A stretch of 64,000 nucleotides of DNA from Alkalimonas amylolytica (GCF_900107845.1 NZ_FNRM01000008.1:62001-126000); one strand, 5' to 3'. Numbered from the stretch's first letter, positions 51,401 through 60,772 are shown. The notes: generated by a model not told the origin, from the letters alone. Translations and numbers: made by a program.

Positions 51401-52117
51401 TCAGAAAGGTAATGGCTGGCCATCCCAGTTCAGCAGCAAACCCGTTTGCTCAGGCTGCAAACGTGCAGCAACCTGAGCCAAGCGCTTGGCCGTACTATCC
51501 GGACTTTGCAATTGTGCCGCTGGCACTCTGGCCTGAAAGGGCGCCGATAACTCCGATGCGGTGGTGCCTGGGTGGACTGTGACTATAGTCGCCGTTTTAT
51601 TGCGCCGCTTTAACTCAATGCTGGCCGTTTTAACCAGCATATTCAACGCCGCTTTACTGGCCCGGTAACTGTACCAACCACCGAGCTGATTGTCTGTGAT
51701 ACTGCCCACTTTGGCGCTAAGCACCAGCACTTTCACTTCAGGCTGGCGAAACAAATACGGCATCAACGCCTGCAGATATCTGGCAGGTGACAGCAAGTTC
51801 ACAGCAAGCGACTGCTGAAAGTGCTCGTCAGACAACTGGCTGATGGCTTTTTCTGGCACCATCGCATCCTGGTGCAACCAGCCCTGGCACAGGAAAACCA
51901 CATCAGGAGTTTTGGCCAGGATTTGTGCTAACACAGCATTGAGGCTAGCACTATCCTGCTCATCCACCGACTGCCAGTGCAGCCAGCCCTGCCCTTGCGC
52001 CCAGGGTGGCGCAGCCTTGCGACTAAGGGCCGTCACCCCATACCCTAAAGCACCATAGTGCTGAATGAGCGCCGAGCCAATAGCGCCGCTGCCACCAACA
52101 ATCAACGCATCAGACAT
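51401..52117 (-). CDS. Short-chain dehydrogenase/reductase
   Basis: 238 residues from ATG 52117, which sits in the last codons of the upstream gene (8-base overlap, ATGTCTGA); the longer open frame to 52201 is rejected. Rossmann glycine motif IVGGSGAIGSALIQHYG, the NNAG-equivalent region VNLLSPARYLQALMPYL and the YSYRASKAALNMLVKTASIEL active-site Tyr-x3-Lys are present. Substrate unknown; the FAD oxidoreductase just upstream may act in the same pathway. The CsgA-like or YbbO-like group is a fair comparison. Confidence 0.86.
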   Translation of the reverse strand: MSDALIVGGSGAIGSALIQHYGALGYGVTALSRKAAPPWAQGQGWLHWQSVDEQDSASLNAVLAQILAKTPDVVFLCQGWLHQDAMVPEKAISQLSDEHFQQSLAVNLLSPARYLQALMPYLFRQPEVKVLVLSAKVGSITDNQLGGWYSYRASKAALNMLVKTASIELKRRNKTATIVTVHPGTTASELSAPFQARVPAAQLQSPDSTAKRLAQVAARLQPEQTGLLLNWDGQPLPF

Positions 52118-53093
52118 GAAACACCGCCTTAGCGGCCTGTTGACCGGCCAGCCAGGCATTTTCAACCCGCCCTCCCAAACACCAATCCCCGGCGACCACA
52201 CAGGGGAAACGACGGCTAATCAACACACCAGGAGCCCCCTGCTCTGCATCGACAATGGCATAGAGCCAACGCTGATGCAGGCTTTGCGTTACCAGGACAT
52301 CTTGTTGAAACAGCAAGGATAACTCAGCCTGCGCCAACAAGCTCAGCTCATCTGCCCTTGCCGCTAGCTGCTGCTGACTGAATTCAGGATTGAAATGCAG
52401 CACCCAGTGCTGGCTGTCGGACTGTCGCCCAGGCTTATCGCTGTTGCAGGCCACCCAGCTGACTGGCCGGTCTTTGACAAAAACAGCCGTTGCCGGATGT
52501 GCGATGGGCTCTGATAACGCCAGGGCTATAGCATGACACGGCTGCAGCATACTAACGGGCACTTGCTGGCGCAAATCTTCATCCTGTGTCAGAAGCTCGC
52601 TGGCCTGCGCTGGCGGCAGTGCCAGTACCAGGGCATCAAAGCCACTGAAGCTACGACCATCCTCAGCCTGCAACTGCCAGCCTTGCTGGTACGACATAGC
52701 CTGGATGCGGCAACTAAGTGTGATTGCCTGCTCCGGGAGCCCAGAGCGCCAGGGACTGTGCATGGCCGGCAAGCCAACATAGCGCTTGATATCATCAGCG
52801 GATGGCTGCAAGTGCCCTTCGGCAAAACTATAGAGCTTGGCTGGCCAGGGAGCGACCAGTTGCTGTTGTTGCCAACGTTCAACCTGCTCTCGAAACGCTA
52901 CGTGACGTGCCGTAAAATACTGAGCACCTAAATCGACATGGCCACCAAAAGCTCGTTTGGCCGAGGCGCGACCAGCTGTGGCCCTGCCTTTATCAAACCA
53001 GTGCACCTCGGCACCTGCTGATAGCAGAGCCTGGCCACAGCTCAAGCCGGCAACGCCGGCACCTACAATTGCAACACGCATAGACATTTCCAT
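52110..53093 (-). CDS. FAD-dependent amine-oxidoreductase-like protein (renalase type)
   Basis: 327 residues; three near ATG codons (53093, 53087, 53081) could start it, and the Rossmann dinucleotide motif VAIVGAGVAGLSCGQALL begins just after the last. The pattern LGAQYFTARHVAFREQVERW and PWPAKLYS split by segments matches NAD(P)/FAD-dependent proteins of the renalase group, which oxidise dihydro-nicotinamide isomers (2- or 6-NADH). A repair role of this kind is inference. The C-terminal FAD site is CVVAGDWCLGGRVENAWLAG. It overlaps the SDR start and is divergent from msrA. Confidence 0.83.
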   Translation of the reverse strand: MEMSMRVAIVGAGVAGLSCGQALLSAGAEVHWFDKGRATAGRASAKRAFGGHVDLGAQYFTARHVAFREQVERWQQQQLVAPWPAKLYSFAEGHLQPSADDIKRYVGLPAMHSPWRSGLPEQAITLSCRIQAMSYQQGWQLQAEDGRSFSGFDALVLALPPAQASELLTQDEDLRQQVPVSMLQPCHAIALALSEPIAHPATAVFVKDRPVSWVACNSDKPGRQSDSQHWVLHFNPEFSQQQLAARADELSLLAQAELSLLFQQDVLVTQSLHQRWLYAIVDAEQGAPGVLISRRFPCVVAGDWCLGGRVENAWLAGQQAAKAVFHV

Positions 53094-53163
53094 TCATCCA
53101 ATTGAGCTGGTGTACGTATACTAGAAGCGCTACGATCAGCTTAGCATTGCAAAAGGAGTGAGT

Positions 53164-53703
53164 ATGACTACCCAAACCGCTACATTCGGCGCCGGCTGTT
53201 TTTGGTGCCTGGAAGCCGCCATGAATCAGCTGAAAGGGGTTGAAGCCGCCATCAGTGGCTATATGGGCGGCCATACGCAAAATCCCACCTACCAGCAAAT
53301 TTGCACCGGCCAGACCGGCCATGCCGAAGTAGTTCAGGTCCGCTTTGACGCGGAGGTGATTAGTTTTCAGCAGCTGTGCCAGATTTTTTTCTGCCTGCAC
53401 GATCCAACGCAGCTCAATCGTCAGGGCAACGACGTGGGCACTCAGTACCGCTCGGTGATTTTCTTTCATAACAAGCAACAGCAACAAGAAGCCAGTCAGC
53501 TCATGGCAGAGCTTAACCAGCAACAGGTCTTTGCCGCACCTGTGGTGACCGAGCTAAGCCCGGCCAATGCGTTTTATCCGGCCGAAGGCTACCATCAGGG
53601 CTACTTTTTGCAAAACCCAAATCAGGGCTATTGTCAGTTTATTGTGGCACCGAAGATGGCTAAGTTCCGCTCAGAGTTTACCGCATTACTAAAAAAACAC
53701 TGA
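53164..53703 (+). CDS. msrA: Peptide-methionine (S)-S-oxide reductase
   Basis: 179 residues from ATG 53164 (AAGGAG 7 bases upstream). The catalytic Cys is C12 in FGAGCFWCLEAA, with the second Cys at C15; GYMGGHTQNPTYQQICTGQTGHAEVV split by segments, DPTQLNRQGNDVGTQYRSV and YHQGYFLQNP are typical. It reduces methionine-S-sulfoxide in proteins using thioredoxin. Divergent from the flavin oxidoreductase and convergent with btuB. Confidence 0.95.
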   Translation: MTTQTATFGAGCFWCLEAAMNQLKGVEAAISGYMGGHTQNPTYQQICTGQTGHAEVVQVRFDAEVISFQQLCQIFFCLHDPTQLNRQGNDVGTQYRSVIFFHNKQQQQEASQLMAELNQQQVFAAPVVTELSPANAFYPAEGYHQGYFLQNPNQGYCQFIVAPKMAKFRSEFTALLKKH

Positions 53704-53730
53704 CCGAAACTACAGCCAGTGCTATGGCTA

Positions 53731-55506
53731 TCAGAGCCCCTGATAACTCAGACGCAAGCCAATACTTCGGCCTGCCGTGGCGTAACCTATGCTGGTCTGA
53801 TAGGTTTTGTTGGTCAGGTTATCCAACTTAGTCCTAAGCTGCCACTGTGGGCTTAGCTGGTAATTGGCAGCCAAACCCAGCACGGTGAAGCCACCGAGAT
53901 CCGGAAAATTGGCCATGCTGTTCCAGTCAAAGCCCTGGAAGGTCGCACTTTGGTAATCCAATGTGGCATAGGCCTGCCACTGCTCCCCCTGCCAGCCACT
54001 ACGCAGATTGACACTGTGTTTCGGCCGCCGTTGCAATGGCTCCCCCGTCTGTTCATTGCGAGCATCCAGCCAGGTATAGGACACCTGATGCTGCCATTGG
54101 GCCCAGGAAAAGCCCAGACTGTATTCAGCCCCGCGTACTTTGGCCAGCAGCACATTCTCGGCTAGCTCGCTGCCCTGGATCAGATTGGTTACTTCGCGGT
54201 CAAACAGCACCAGCTCGGATTGCAAGCGTGCGCCATTAAAGCGAAACGCCACCTCGTCCGAGACCGACTCCTCAGGCTTCAAATCCGGATTACCAAAACC
54301 AGGCCAGTACAGTTGATTAAAAGACGGTACCTTAAAGGCGGTGCCTCGGCTCAGTCGAAGCAACCACTGTTCGGTAACATAATAGCCAGCGGCCAGTTGC
54401 CAGGTGTGCTCCTTGCCATACTGACTGAAACGATCCTGCCTGGCCGCCACTTCAAACAGCCAGTCGGCAGGTTGGTAGTTCATGCCGGCAAAGAGCGCTC
54501 TGTTGTTGCGTTTACTTTCATCGTAAGCAGGCGCTGCTTTAGCCACTTCTTCCTGGTACCAGTTAGCGCCGACCAGCAGATCCAAATCCGCCCGCAGGCT
54601 TTGGGTCAGCTGGTAATTCACTTCATCACGGGCGGTGCTAAAGGGGCTGCGCGAATCCGGGCCAAAGGTGGTATCGCTATCTAAGTTACGGCTTAACTGC
54701 AACTGATGGCTGGTCTCAGCCAGTTGATGTTGCCAGCCCAGTACATGGCTGCGCTGCAAGACCGCCGAGCGATCTTCACTGCCCCAGGCGGTATCAAAAT
54801 CGTATCGCCCTGTATTGATATGACTGTGCCAGTGAAACTGCCCTAGCTCCGATTGATAGGCCGCGCCCAAGCGGGCAAAACGCTGCCAGAAACCGTCTTT
54901 GTCCGGGTCCAGTGCTGGCTGCACATCAAAGCCGTCCGCCCGGCTGTAACCAAAATTGGCATGCAGCTGCCAAGGGCCCTGCTGATGCTGCAGGCCCAGA
55001 TCCGTTTCCAACAGACCATAGCTGCCCACACCGGCATTGAACTCAGTATGCTGCTGGCGACGGGTGGTAATGGCAATGACCCCTGCCAATGCATCCGAGC
55101 CATACCAGGCGGCGCGTGGGCCACGGATCACTTCGATGCGTTCAATCAGATCCAGAGGGATCATCGACAAGGCGCTTTGTCCCAGCGTGGCCGAGCCGGT
55201 TCGGACACCATCGACCAACACCAGGGTATGACCAGTATTGCCGCCACGAATAAAGACACCGGTGTTTTGGCCACGGCCACCATCGCGGGCAATAGTGACA
55301 CCCGGCAGCTGATTTAACAACGCCGGCAAATCCTGCGCCTGCCGGGCAACAATATCCGCACGCTCGAGCACAGTGACACTGGCCAGGCTTTGTTCGACCG
55401 CAAGCGGCTGACGGCTGCTGTAGATGGTAATGGTTTCAATCGAATCGGCAAAAGCTGCAGGCAGCAGCGAAGTGACAGCCAATGCTGCCAACGAATACTT
55501 AAACAT
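53731..55506 (-). CDS. btuB: Cobalamin TonB-dependent receptor BtuB
   Basis: 591 residues from ATG 55506, with AGGAG 5 bases upstream. A signal peptide (SLAALAVTSLLPAAFA) is followed by a TonB box (ETITIYSS), a plug (LPALLNQLPGVTIARDGGRG, QNTGVFIRGGNTGHTLVLVD, IERIEVIRGPRAAWYGSDAL) and a 22-strand barrel ending in GYATAGRSIGLRLSYQGL split. Size (about 590) and sequence fit BtuB, which imports vitamin B12 and related corrinoids. A cobalamin riboswitch directly upstream confirms the assignment. No btuF/CD or other corrinoid genes are in the window. Confidence 0.92.
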   Translation of the reverse strand: MFKYSLAALAVTSLLPAAFADSIETITIYSSRQPLAVEQSLASVTVLERADIVARQAQDLPALLNQLPGVTIARDGGRGQNTGVFIRGGNTGHTLVLVDGVRTGSATLGQSALSMIPLDLIERIEVIRGPRAAWYGSDALAGVIAITTRRQQHTEFNAGVGSYGLLETDLGLQHQQGPWQLHANFGYSRADGFDVQPALDPDKDGFWQRFARLGAAYQSELGQFHWHSHINTGRYDFDTAWGSEDRSAVLQRSHVLGWQHQLAETSHQLQLSRNLDSDTTFGPDSRSPFSTARDEVNYQLTQSLRADLDLLVGANWYQEEVAKAAPAYDESKRNNRALFAGMNYQPADWLFEVAARQDRFSQYGKEHTWQLAAGYYVTEQWLLRLSRGTAFKVPSFNQLYWPGFGNPDLKPEESVSDEVAFRFNGARLQSELVLFDREVTNLIQGSELAENVLLAKVRGAEYSLGFSWAQWQHQVSYTWLDARNEQTGEPLQRRPKHSVNLRSGWQGEQWQAYATLDYQSATFQGFDWNSMANFPDLGGFTVLGLAANYQLSPQWQLRTKLDNLTNKTYQTSIGYATAGRSIGLRLSYQGL

Positions 55507-55518
55507 AGATACTCCTGC

Positions 55519-55537
55519 AATGTGCCCACCGCACATT
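55519..55537 (-). promoter_or_regulatory. Expression-platform hairpin next to the btuB ribosome site
   Basis: On the minus strand AATGTGC-5-GCACATT forms a perfect 7-base stem 2 bases upstream of the AGGAG at 55512-55516. Part of it can also pair with sequence of the riboswitch, so B12-dependent access to the ribosome site is the expected mechanism. Confidence 0.6.
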
Positions 55538-55552
55538 GGTTGGTTGATGGAC

Positions 55553-55710
55553 TTTTCAGGCCGGTCTCCGGGCTTACAAGCAGGTTATGTCCTCACCTTC
55601 CCATCCTGCGACAGTGGTTTTGGACCAGGCTTGTTACCGTTGCGGGGGCAGCTCTGGTTTTTCACCAGATTCCCGTTTCACTGCATGTTTACGCAGCACC
55701 TAAAAAAAGC
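55553..55710 (-). promoter_or_regulatory. Cobalamin riboswitch
   Basis: On the minus strand the conserved elements appear in order: GGGAATCTGGTG, a hairpin, GCTGCCCCCGCAACGGTAA, GCAGGATGGGAAG region and the B12 box AAGCCCGGAGACCGGCC (complement of about 55559-55575). It precedes btuB by about 50 bases, with the expression-platform hairpin between. Adenosylcobalamin binding is expected to lower btuB expression. Confidence 0.95.
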
Positions 55711-55821
55711 GGGCTCAGTGTAGCCTGCACACAAGAAATGTCAATAGAAATCCAGATGGCTAAATTAAATTGGCAAAGACAGAACTAAGCAGGCTGCCTG
55801 TCTTTGCATACAGAGCGGGAG

Positions 55822-56304
55822 TTAATCGCGGAAGTTGGTGAACTGAAATGGCTGCTCCAGCTCACTTTGTTTGACAAAGGCGATGGCTTCTTGCAAGTCA
55901 TCCCGCTTTTTGCCGGTCACCCGCACCTGGTCGCCCTGAATGGAGGCCTGTACTTTCAGCTTACTATCTTTGATCAGCTTCACCAGCTTTTTTGCGGTCG
56001 GCGTATCAATACCCTGCAACATGTTTAACGACTGGCTGTAGGTTTTACCCGAGTGCACCACCTCGTTTTCTTTAAAAGAGCGTGCATCCAGACCGCGCTT
56101 GATGACTTTGGCCCGAAATATTTCCAACATCTGCTGCAACTGAAACTCGGCTTCCGCTTTCATGGTCACCACCTGATCACTCAGGGTAAAGGTGGCTTCC
56201 ACGCCACGAAAGTCGTAACGGGTGTCCAGTTCGCGATTGGCGTTTTCCACTGCATTCAGCACTTCCTGCTGTTCAATTTCCGACACAATATCAAATGAAG
56301 GCAT
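55822..56304 (-). CDS. yajQ: YajQ family nucleotide-binding protein (DUF520)
   Basis: 160 residues. N-terminus [21 protein letters not shown] and [12 protein letters not shown], then [24 protein letters not shown] (split) and the second repeat ending [12 protein letters not shown], all match YajQ, two RNP-like alpha/beta folds. Some homologues bind c-di-GMP and act on gene expression; others bind RNA or GTP. The two GGDEF proteins in the window make c-di-GMP, but a direct link is inference. Confidence 0.93.
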   Translation of the reverse strand: MPSFDIVSEIEQQEVLNAVENANRELDTRYDFRGVEATFTLSDQVVTMKAEAEFQLQQMLEIFRAKVIKRGLDARSFKENEVVHSGKTYSQSLNMLQGIDTPTAKKLVKLIKDSKLKVQASIQGDQVRVTGKKRDDLQEAIAFVKQSELEQPFQFTNFRD

Positions 56305-56443
56305 ACAAATTCCCTGGCTGATTTAATCTGGTGATTATACCCGGATGATTATACGCAACTAGGCCCAAAATGCGAACCTCTGCTCTTTGAGAACGCTTGG
56401 GTATACTGCTACAATCCGGCCATTGTTGGCAGCTGGCCCAAGC

Positions 56444-57364
56444 ATGATAGATTCACATTCAAGCACTCATCAGGACTGGCTGGTGGTCGGGCAAGGCGCT
56501 ATTGGCCTGCTCACCGCCTGCCAACTTCAGCAGCAAGGCAGCAGTGTCCGGCTCTGGCTGCGCCAGCCTGCCTCGCTGACAGTCCACTTCAGGGCGCTTG
56601 ATGGCAGTAGCCGCCATCACCGGTTCGAGCCATGGCCGGCCTCACAACCCATTCAAATTGCTTTTATACCGGTAAAAGCCTACGACGCACTAAGCTGCAT
56701 ACAGCAATTGCAGCCCTTACTGGCAGAGGATGCCTGCCTTATTTTAAGTCACAATGGCCTGGGGACTCTGGAGACTATTCAGCCACTGCTAAAGCCCAAA
56801 CAGCACCTGTGGTTTCTGACCACCACCCATGGCGCTTACATCGAACCAGGCAATCAGGCTGGCCGCCAACTGGTACATAGCGGGGCTGGCAACAGCGTAC
56901 TGGGTGCAATTCAAGCTGGAAGCGATCCGCGTCCTTCCTTTGCAAAAGCGCTGAACCTGGCAATTGGGCCCTTGCTGTCGGTCACAGATATCAAGCCCTA
57001 TCTCTGGCAAAAGTTGCTGCTCAATTGTTTGATCAACCCTATGACAGCACTGCACCAGGTGCACAATGGCGAGCTGGCCAAACCCCACTTTACTTCAGAG
57101 TTAACACAGTTACTGGATGAATTCTGCCTGTTGGCAGAGCGTGCAGGCTATCCGCAAGATAAAGCAGCGGCCTGGCAGCAGCTGCAGCAAGTGATTACAC
57201 AAACCGCCAGCAACCGCTCCTCCATGCTGCAGGATCGGCTGGCCGGGCGCCAAACCGAGCTGGAGTTTATTACCGGCTTTGTGCTGCGTGAAGCGCAGCG
57301 ATTTGATCTACTGTTACCAGGACACGCGCAGCTTTATCAGCTTTGTCAGGACGCAGGCTTTTGA
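56444..57364 (+). CDS. Ketopantoate reductase family protein (PanE/ApbA)
   Basis: 306 residues from ATG 56444; a longer frame starting at 56387 lacks support. Rossmann motif WLVVGQGAIGLLTACQLQQQG, HNGLGTLETIQPLL, and the helical C-terminal domain KPYLWQKLLLNCLINPMTALHQVHNGELAKPHF (split) and SSMLQDRLAGRQTELEFITGFVL. It should reduce 2-dehydropantoate to pantoate with NADPH for coenzyme A synthesis, though some ApbA-like proteins have other roles. The 3' end overlaps thiI, which is convergent, by 19 bases. Confidence 0.9.
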   Translation: MIDSHSSTHQDWLVVGQGAIGLLTACQLQQQGSSVRLWLRQPASLTVHFRALDGSSRHHRFEPWPASQPIQIAFIPVKAYDALSCIQQLQPLLAEDACLILSHNGLGTLETIQPLLKPKQHLWFLTTTHGAYIEPGNQAGRQLVHSGAGNSVLGAIQAGSDPRPSFAKALNLAIGPLLSVTDIKPYLWQKLLLNCLINPMTALHQVHNGELAKPHFTSELTQLLDEFCLLAERAGYPQDKAAAWQQLQQVITQTASNRSSMLQDRLAGRQTELEFITGFVLREAQRFDLLLPGHAQLYQLCQDAGF

Positions 57365-58812
57365 TACACCCCAACATTCTGATAGCCTTCATCTTTTAAC
57401 AACAAAGCCTGCATCCTGCTCATCACTCCCTGATCGCAATACAGAAAATAATGTTTGTCCTGGGCCAGGCTACTAAACTGGCTGCTCAACTTGTAAAATG
57501 GTATTTCCAGTACCTGATGCCCAGCTACCTCAAGCGGTGCCTGATCGCAGTCATCCGGACGGCGAATATCCAGTACGATGGCATCAGCGGGCATCGCCTG
57601 CACTGCTTCTACCGTATTTACTTGCTGACTGGACTGGTAATCAATGGTACGTATATCCAGGATCTTCGCTGCAGCCACCACGTTGGCCAGCAACTCAGAG
57701 TCGAACCGTTGCTCGTTGGCCTCAACATCCGCCAGTCGAGCCTTGACGGTGGGTTTGTTGGAAATCACCCCACAGTACTCAGGCATACTGGCGGCCATAT
57801 CCTCGACCCCGATTTTGCGAGCAATATCGATAATATCCTGCTTATCTTGTGCAATAAGAGGCCGCAGAATAAGCATCGGCGTCACGCGGTCTATCACATT
57901 CAGATTGTCCAGCGTTTGACTGGAGACCTGGCCAGCACTTTCCCCAGTGACAATAGCCGGGATGCCTAACTGTTCAGCGATTTCAGCAGCAGCGCGCATC
58001 ATCATCCGTTTTAAAATCACGCCCATCAGGCCCGGATCGGATTTTTCCAGAATTTCAGCCACCACAGGCGCAAAGTCAACGCTGATGAATTTGACCTTGT
58101 GCGACAAGCTGTACTTCTGCCACAAAAAGTAGGCAATTTCACGAACCCCGGTTTCATGTGCTTTGCCACCCAGGTTAAAGAACAGATAGTGATTTCGCAT
58201 CCCCTTCTTAATCATCAGATAGCTGCTTACAGCAGAATCAAAGCCACCTGAAATCAATGACAAGGCATCTGATTGGGATGGCAAAGGAAAGCCGCCCATA
58301 CCAGCATACTGAGCCCGCACCATGATCAGCGTCTCTTTACGAATTTCCAACTGCACCGTCAAATCCGGGTTCTTCAGTTGCACCCGGGCTGAAGGCACCT
58401 GCTGATTCAGACCACCACCGATATAACGCTCAGCTTCGGTTGAACTAAACTCATGCGTACCGGCACGCCGCACTCGAACGCAAAAGCTTTTACCGGCCAG
58501 CTTATCTGCAAAAACTGGCAACACCTGCTGATAAATATCATCCAGGCTGCTAAAGCTGCTCGATTGCATCTCGGCAAACTGAGCAATGCCTGGAATACAA
58601 GCTAACCGCTCAATCAACTTCATGCGCAGCTCTGGGCTGGCTACTGGCACCAGTACCATCAGATGATCCCAATGACTTTCTATCCGAATATCCGCATCAA
58701 GTTGCAGCAGAATGGTTTTTAGGTTTTGTTGCAGCAGTTTGGTCTGGCGCTTACGCACCGATTTGCTTTTGATGGTGATTTCAGAGTGCAGTTTAATAAT
58801 AAATTCGAGCAT
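57346..58812 (-). CDS. thiI: tRNA sulfurtransferase ThiI with rhodanese domain
   Basis: 488 residues, the long (enterobacterial) form. N-terminal ferredoxin-like and THUMP domains (FIIKLHSEITIKSKSVRKRQ, SSTEAERYIGGGLNQQVPSA), PP-loop SLISGGFDSAVSSYLM and Cys of MPEYCGVIS, and a C-terminal rhodanese domain with the persulfide Cys in YCDQGVMSRMQALLL. It makes 4-thiouridine at tRNA position 8 and supplies sulfur for thiazole synthesis. No ribosome site is seen; a hairpin abuts the ATG. It lies downstream of pomAB, 69 bases after pomB. Confidence 0.95.
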   Translation of the reverse strand: MLEFIIKLHSEITIKSKSVRKRQTKLLQQNLKTILLQLDADIRIESHWDHLMVLVPVASPELRMKLIERLACIPGIAQFAEMQSSSFSSLDDIYQQVLPVFADKLAGKSFCVRVRRAGTHEFSSTEAERYIGGGLNQQVPSARVQLKNPDLTVQLEIRKETLIMVRAQYAGMGGFPLPSQSDALSLISGGFDSAVSSYLMIKKGMRNHYLFFNLGGKAHETGVREIAYFLWQKYSLSHKVKFISVDFAPVVAEILEKSDPGLMGVILKRMMMRAAAEIAEQLGIPAIVTGESAGQVSSQTLDNLNVIDRVTPMLILRPLIAQDKQDIIDIARKIGVEDMAASMPEYCGVISNKPTVKARLADVEANEQRFDSELLANVVAAAKILDIRTIDYQSSQQVNTVEAVQAMPADAIVLDIRRPDDCDQAPLEVAGHQVLEIPFYKLSSQFSSLAQDKHYFLYCDQGVMSRMQALLLKDEGYQNVGVYQKPAS

Positions 58813-58813
58813 T

Positions 58814-58843
58814 GCCGGGCTAATCTAGCTAATAAAGCCCGGC
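58814..58843 (-). promoter_or_regulatory. Hairpin directly upstream of the thiI start
   Basis: GCCGGGCT (58814-58821) and AGCCCGGC (58836-58843) pair perfectly with a 14-base loop. On the minus strand the second arm ends 1 base before the ATG, where a Shine-Dalgarno site would lie; none is present. It may be a weak terminator for pomAB or control thiI translation. Confidence 0.45.
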
Positions 58844-58881
58844 ATTATACCTGATCGCTCAGGGCGTGACTAACGCTAGTA

Positions 58882-59811
58882 CTAGTTTTCCAGACTGATT
58901 GGATCCGACTCTTTCGCTTGTCCTTGCATAATGGAAATCTCGACCCGACGGTTACGCCGCCGGTTTAGCTCGCTGGTGTTTGGCACCAGAGGGCGGGTAT
59001 CGGCATAACCCACTACCGCAAGCCGATTCTTATCAAAACCAGGTGCTTTGAGCATTTCGGTCGCCACAGCAACTGCCCGCTTGGCCGACAAGTCCCAATT
59101 ATTATCATGCAACTCATCACGGATCACGGCATCATCGGTATGTCCCGTCACCGTGATTTCACCTGGGATCTCGGCTAACAACCCACCAATCTCCTGAATG
59201 ATCGGCTGAAAGCGAGGCTGTAAAAAGGAAGAACCTGAAGGGAAGGAACCATTTTCCCGAATGCGAATGATGATTTGCTGCCCCAAGGACTCCAGCTCGA
59301 TGGCACCATCTAAAATTTGCTGTTCCATCTGCTCAGCAATGCGCTTTACCAACTCATTAACCTCCTGCTGAGCTGCTGCCGCGGCTGCATCACTTTCGGA
59401 AACTTCATCATCCATGCTGGTCGACATGCCACCGGTTTGATCTTGTTGCTGCTCCTGGCGGCCCCCCGCTGAATCTTCCTCACCGGCCTGAAATTCGATC
59501 ATTTGCTGGGTGATTTCGATGGTTTGCTGCTGCAGTGTTTCAATCGGCGTAGGATCGGGCCGGCCAGGACGAAACTCCAGCGCGATGACACTGGTGCCTT
59601 TCGGAATATCTTCTACTTCAATTTTATTTTGTACACCAAAAGCAAACTTCATCGAGCCGGCAATTTGTTTAAACTTCAAGACATCCATTTCAGAAAAAGC
59701 CAGCAGCAGCACGAAGAAGCACATCAACAGCGCCATCAAGTCCGCAAAGGTCCCCATATACTGGGGCAAGCCTTTGGGGGGGCATTTGCATTCTTCGGTC
59801 TCGTCTCTCAT
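58882..59811 (-). CDS. pomB: Flagellar stator protein PomB/MotB (sodium type)
   Basis: 309 residues. A single transmembrane helix (YMGTFADLMALLMCFFVLLL) carries D24, the ion-binding Asp, at the same position as Vibrio PomB. A linker with a plug-like helix and a Gln-rich coil follow, and the C-terminal OmpA-like domain (ITVTGHTDDAVIRDELHDNN-WDLSAKRAVAV, LVPNTSELNRRRNRRVEI split) binds peptidoglycan. With PomA it forms the sodium-driven stator of a flagellum. The gene starts 4 bases after pomA. Confidence 0.93.
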   Translation of the reverse strand: MRDETEECKCPPKGLPQYMGTFADLMALLMCFFVLLLAFSEMDVLKFKQIAGSMKFAFGVQNKIEVEDIPKGTSVIALEFRPGRPDPTPIETLQQQTIEITQQMIEFQAGEEDSAGGRQEQQQDQTGGMSTSMDDEVSESDAAAAAAQQEVNELVKRIAEQMEQQILDGAIELESLGQQIIIRIRENGSFPSGSSFLQPRFQPIIQEIGGLLAEIPGEITVTGHTDDAVIRDELHDNNWDLSAKRAVAVATEMLKAPGFDKNRLAVVGYADTRPLVPNTSELNRRRNRRVEISIMQGQAKESDPISLEN

Positions 59812-59815
59812 TTGC

Positions 59816-60586
59816 TTAACCTTCCTCGACCGCTACTTCACGCTTACCTTGGGCAATGTAGTTGCGAAGCAAGCCTTCGATCACTTTTGGGTTCTGGCCA
59901 TCTTGAATCCCTAAAATTGCATCCAGGATTAATTGGTTATTTAGTTTTTCCTGATCATTACGAAGTGCTAGCTTATCGGCAATCGGTATCGCAATTACGT
60001 TGGCAATAAAAGCACCATACAAGGTGGTGAGAAGTGCCACCGCCATCGCCGGGCCTATGGCTTTGGGATCATCCATATTCGATAACATGGCCACCAAACC
60101 AATCAGAGTACCTATCATCCCCATGGCCGGTGCGACATCGCCTAAGCTTCGAAATATACTGATGCCCTGTTCATGGCGCTTTTCCGTTAGACTAATGTCT
60201 TTCATCAAGGTTGCGCGAACCACATCACCATCGTGACCATCGACCAACATGTTGATGCCTTTTTGCAAGAAAGAATTGGAGATTTCAGCTTCTTCAAGCG
60301 CCAAAAATCCGCCTTTACGGGCTGAGTCAGCCAGTTGGACTGCTTGCTCAATCAGCTCTTCCGCTTCTTCGATTTTGAACATAAAAGCTTTGACGACCAC
60401 TTTACCGGCACCAAAGAACTGTCCCAGCGGAAATTTGGTGATGACAACGAAAATAGAGCCACCCACCACGATCAGTAAGGAAACTACATCGGCGAACATA
60501 CCCGGGTCGCCGGCGCTGCCAATGATCATGGCCATGATAATAAAACCAATGGCGCCAACCAGACCTATGAGTGTTGCTAAATCCAC
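59816..60586 (-). CDS. pomA: Flagellar stator protein PomA/MotA (sodium type)
   Basis: 256 residues with four transmembrane helices (LIGLVGAIGFIIMAMIIG, ADVVSLLIVVGGSIFVVI, MGMIGTLIGLVAMLSNM, AMAVALLTTLYGAFIANVIA). The cytoplasmic loop between helices 2 and 3 carries the charged residues that contact FliG (KRHEQGISIFRSLGDVAPAMG). MGMIGTLIG is a hallmark of the PomA/MotA group. It is divergent from xseB and the first gene of the pomAB pair, in a position typical of marine Gammaproteobacteria. No flagellar structural genes lie in the window. Confidence 0.93.
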   Translation of the reverse strand: MDLATLIGLVGAIGFIIMAMIIGSAGDPGMFADVVSLLIVVGGSIFVVITKFPLGQFFGAGKVVVKAFMFKIEEAEELIEQAVQLADSARKGGFLALEEAEISNSFLQKGINMLVDGHDGDVVRATLMKDISLTEKRHEQGISIFRSLGDVAPAMGMIGTLIGLVAMLSNMDDPKAIGPAMAVALLTTLYGAFIANVIAIPIADKLALRNDQEKLNNQLILDAILGIQDGQNPKVIEGLLRNYIAQGKREVAVEEG

Positions 60587-60772
60587 ATCTGACTCCCCAC
60601 GCTGGACAAATGATTGAGCTTTATTGCTTTTATCTTAGCCGATAGCTGTTTATCGACAAAGTAAAACAAAGCTTAAATTCACTTTTACTGCAAAACCAGT
60701 TCAAAAGCTGTGGTTGATTCGCCATAATAGCGGGTTAAGGCACTTCGGCCGCGGGTTTGGAACGAGGAAGGC

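Noticed and set aside
57346-57364. panE-family and thiI 3' overlap as a regulatory antisense pair
   Set aside because: A 19-base convergent overlap is common in compact genomes and needs no special explanation.
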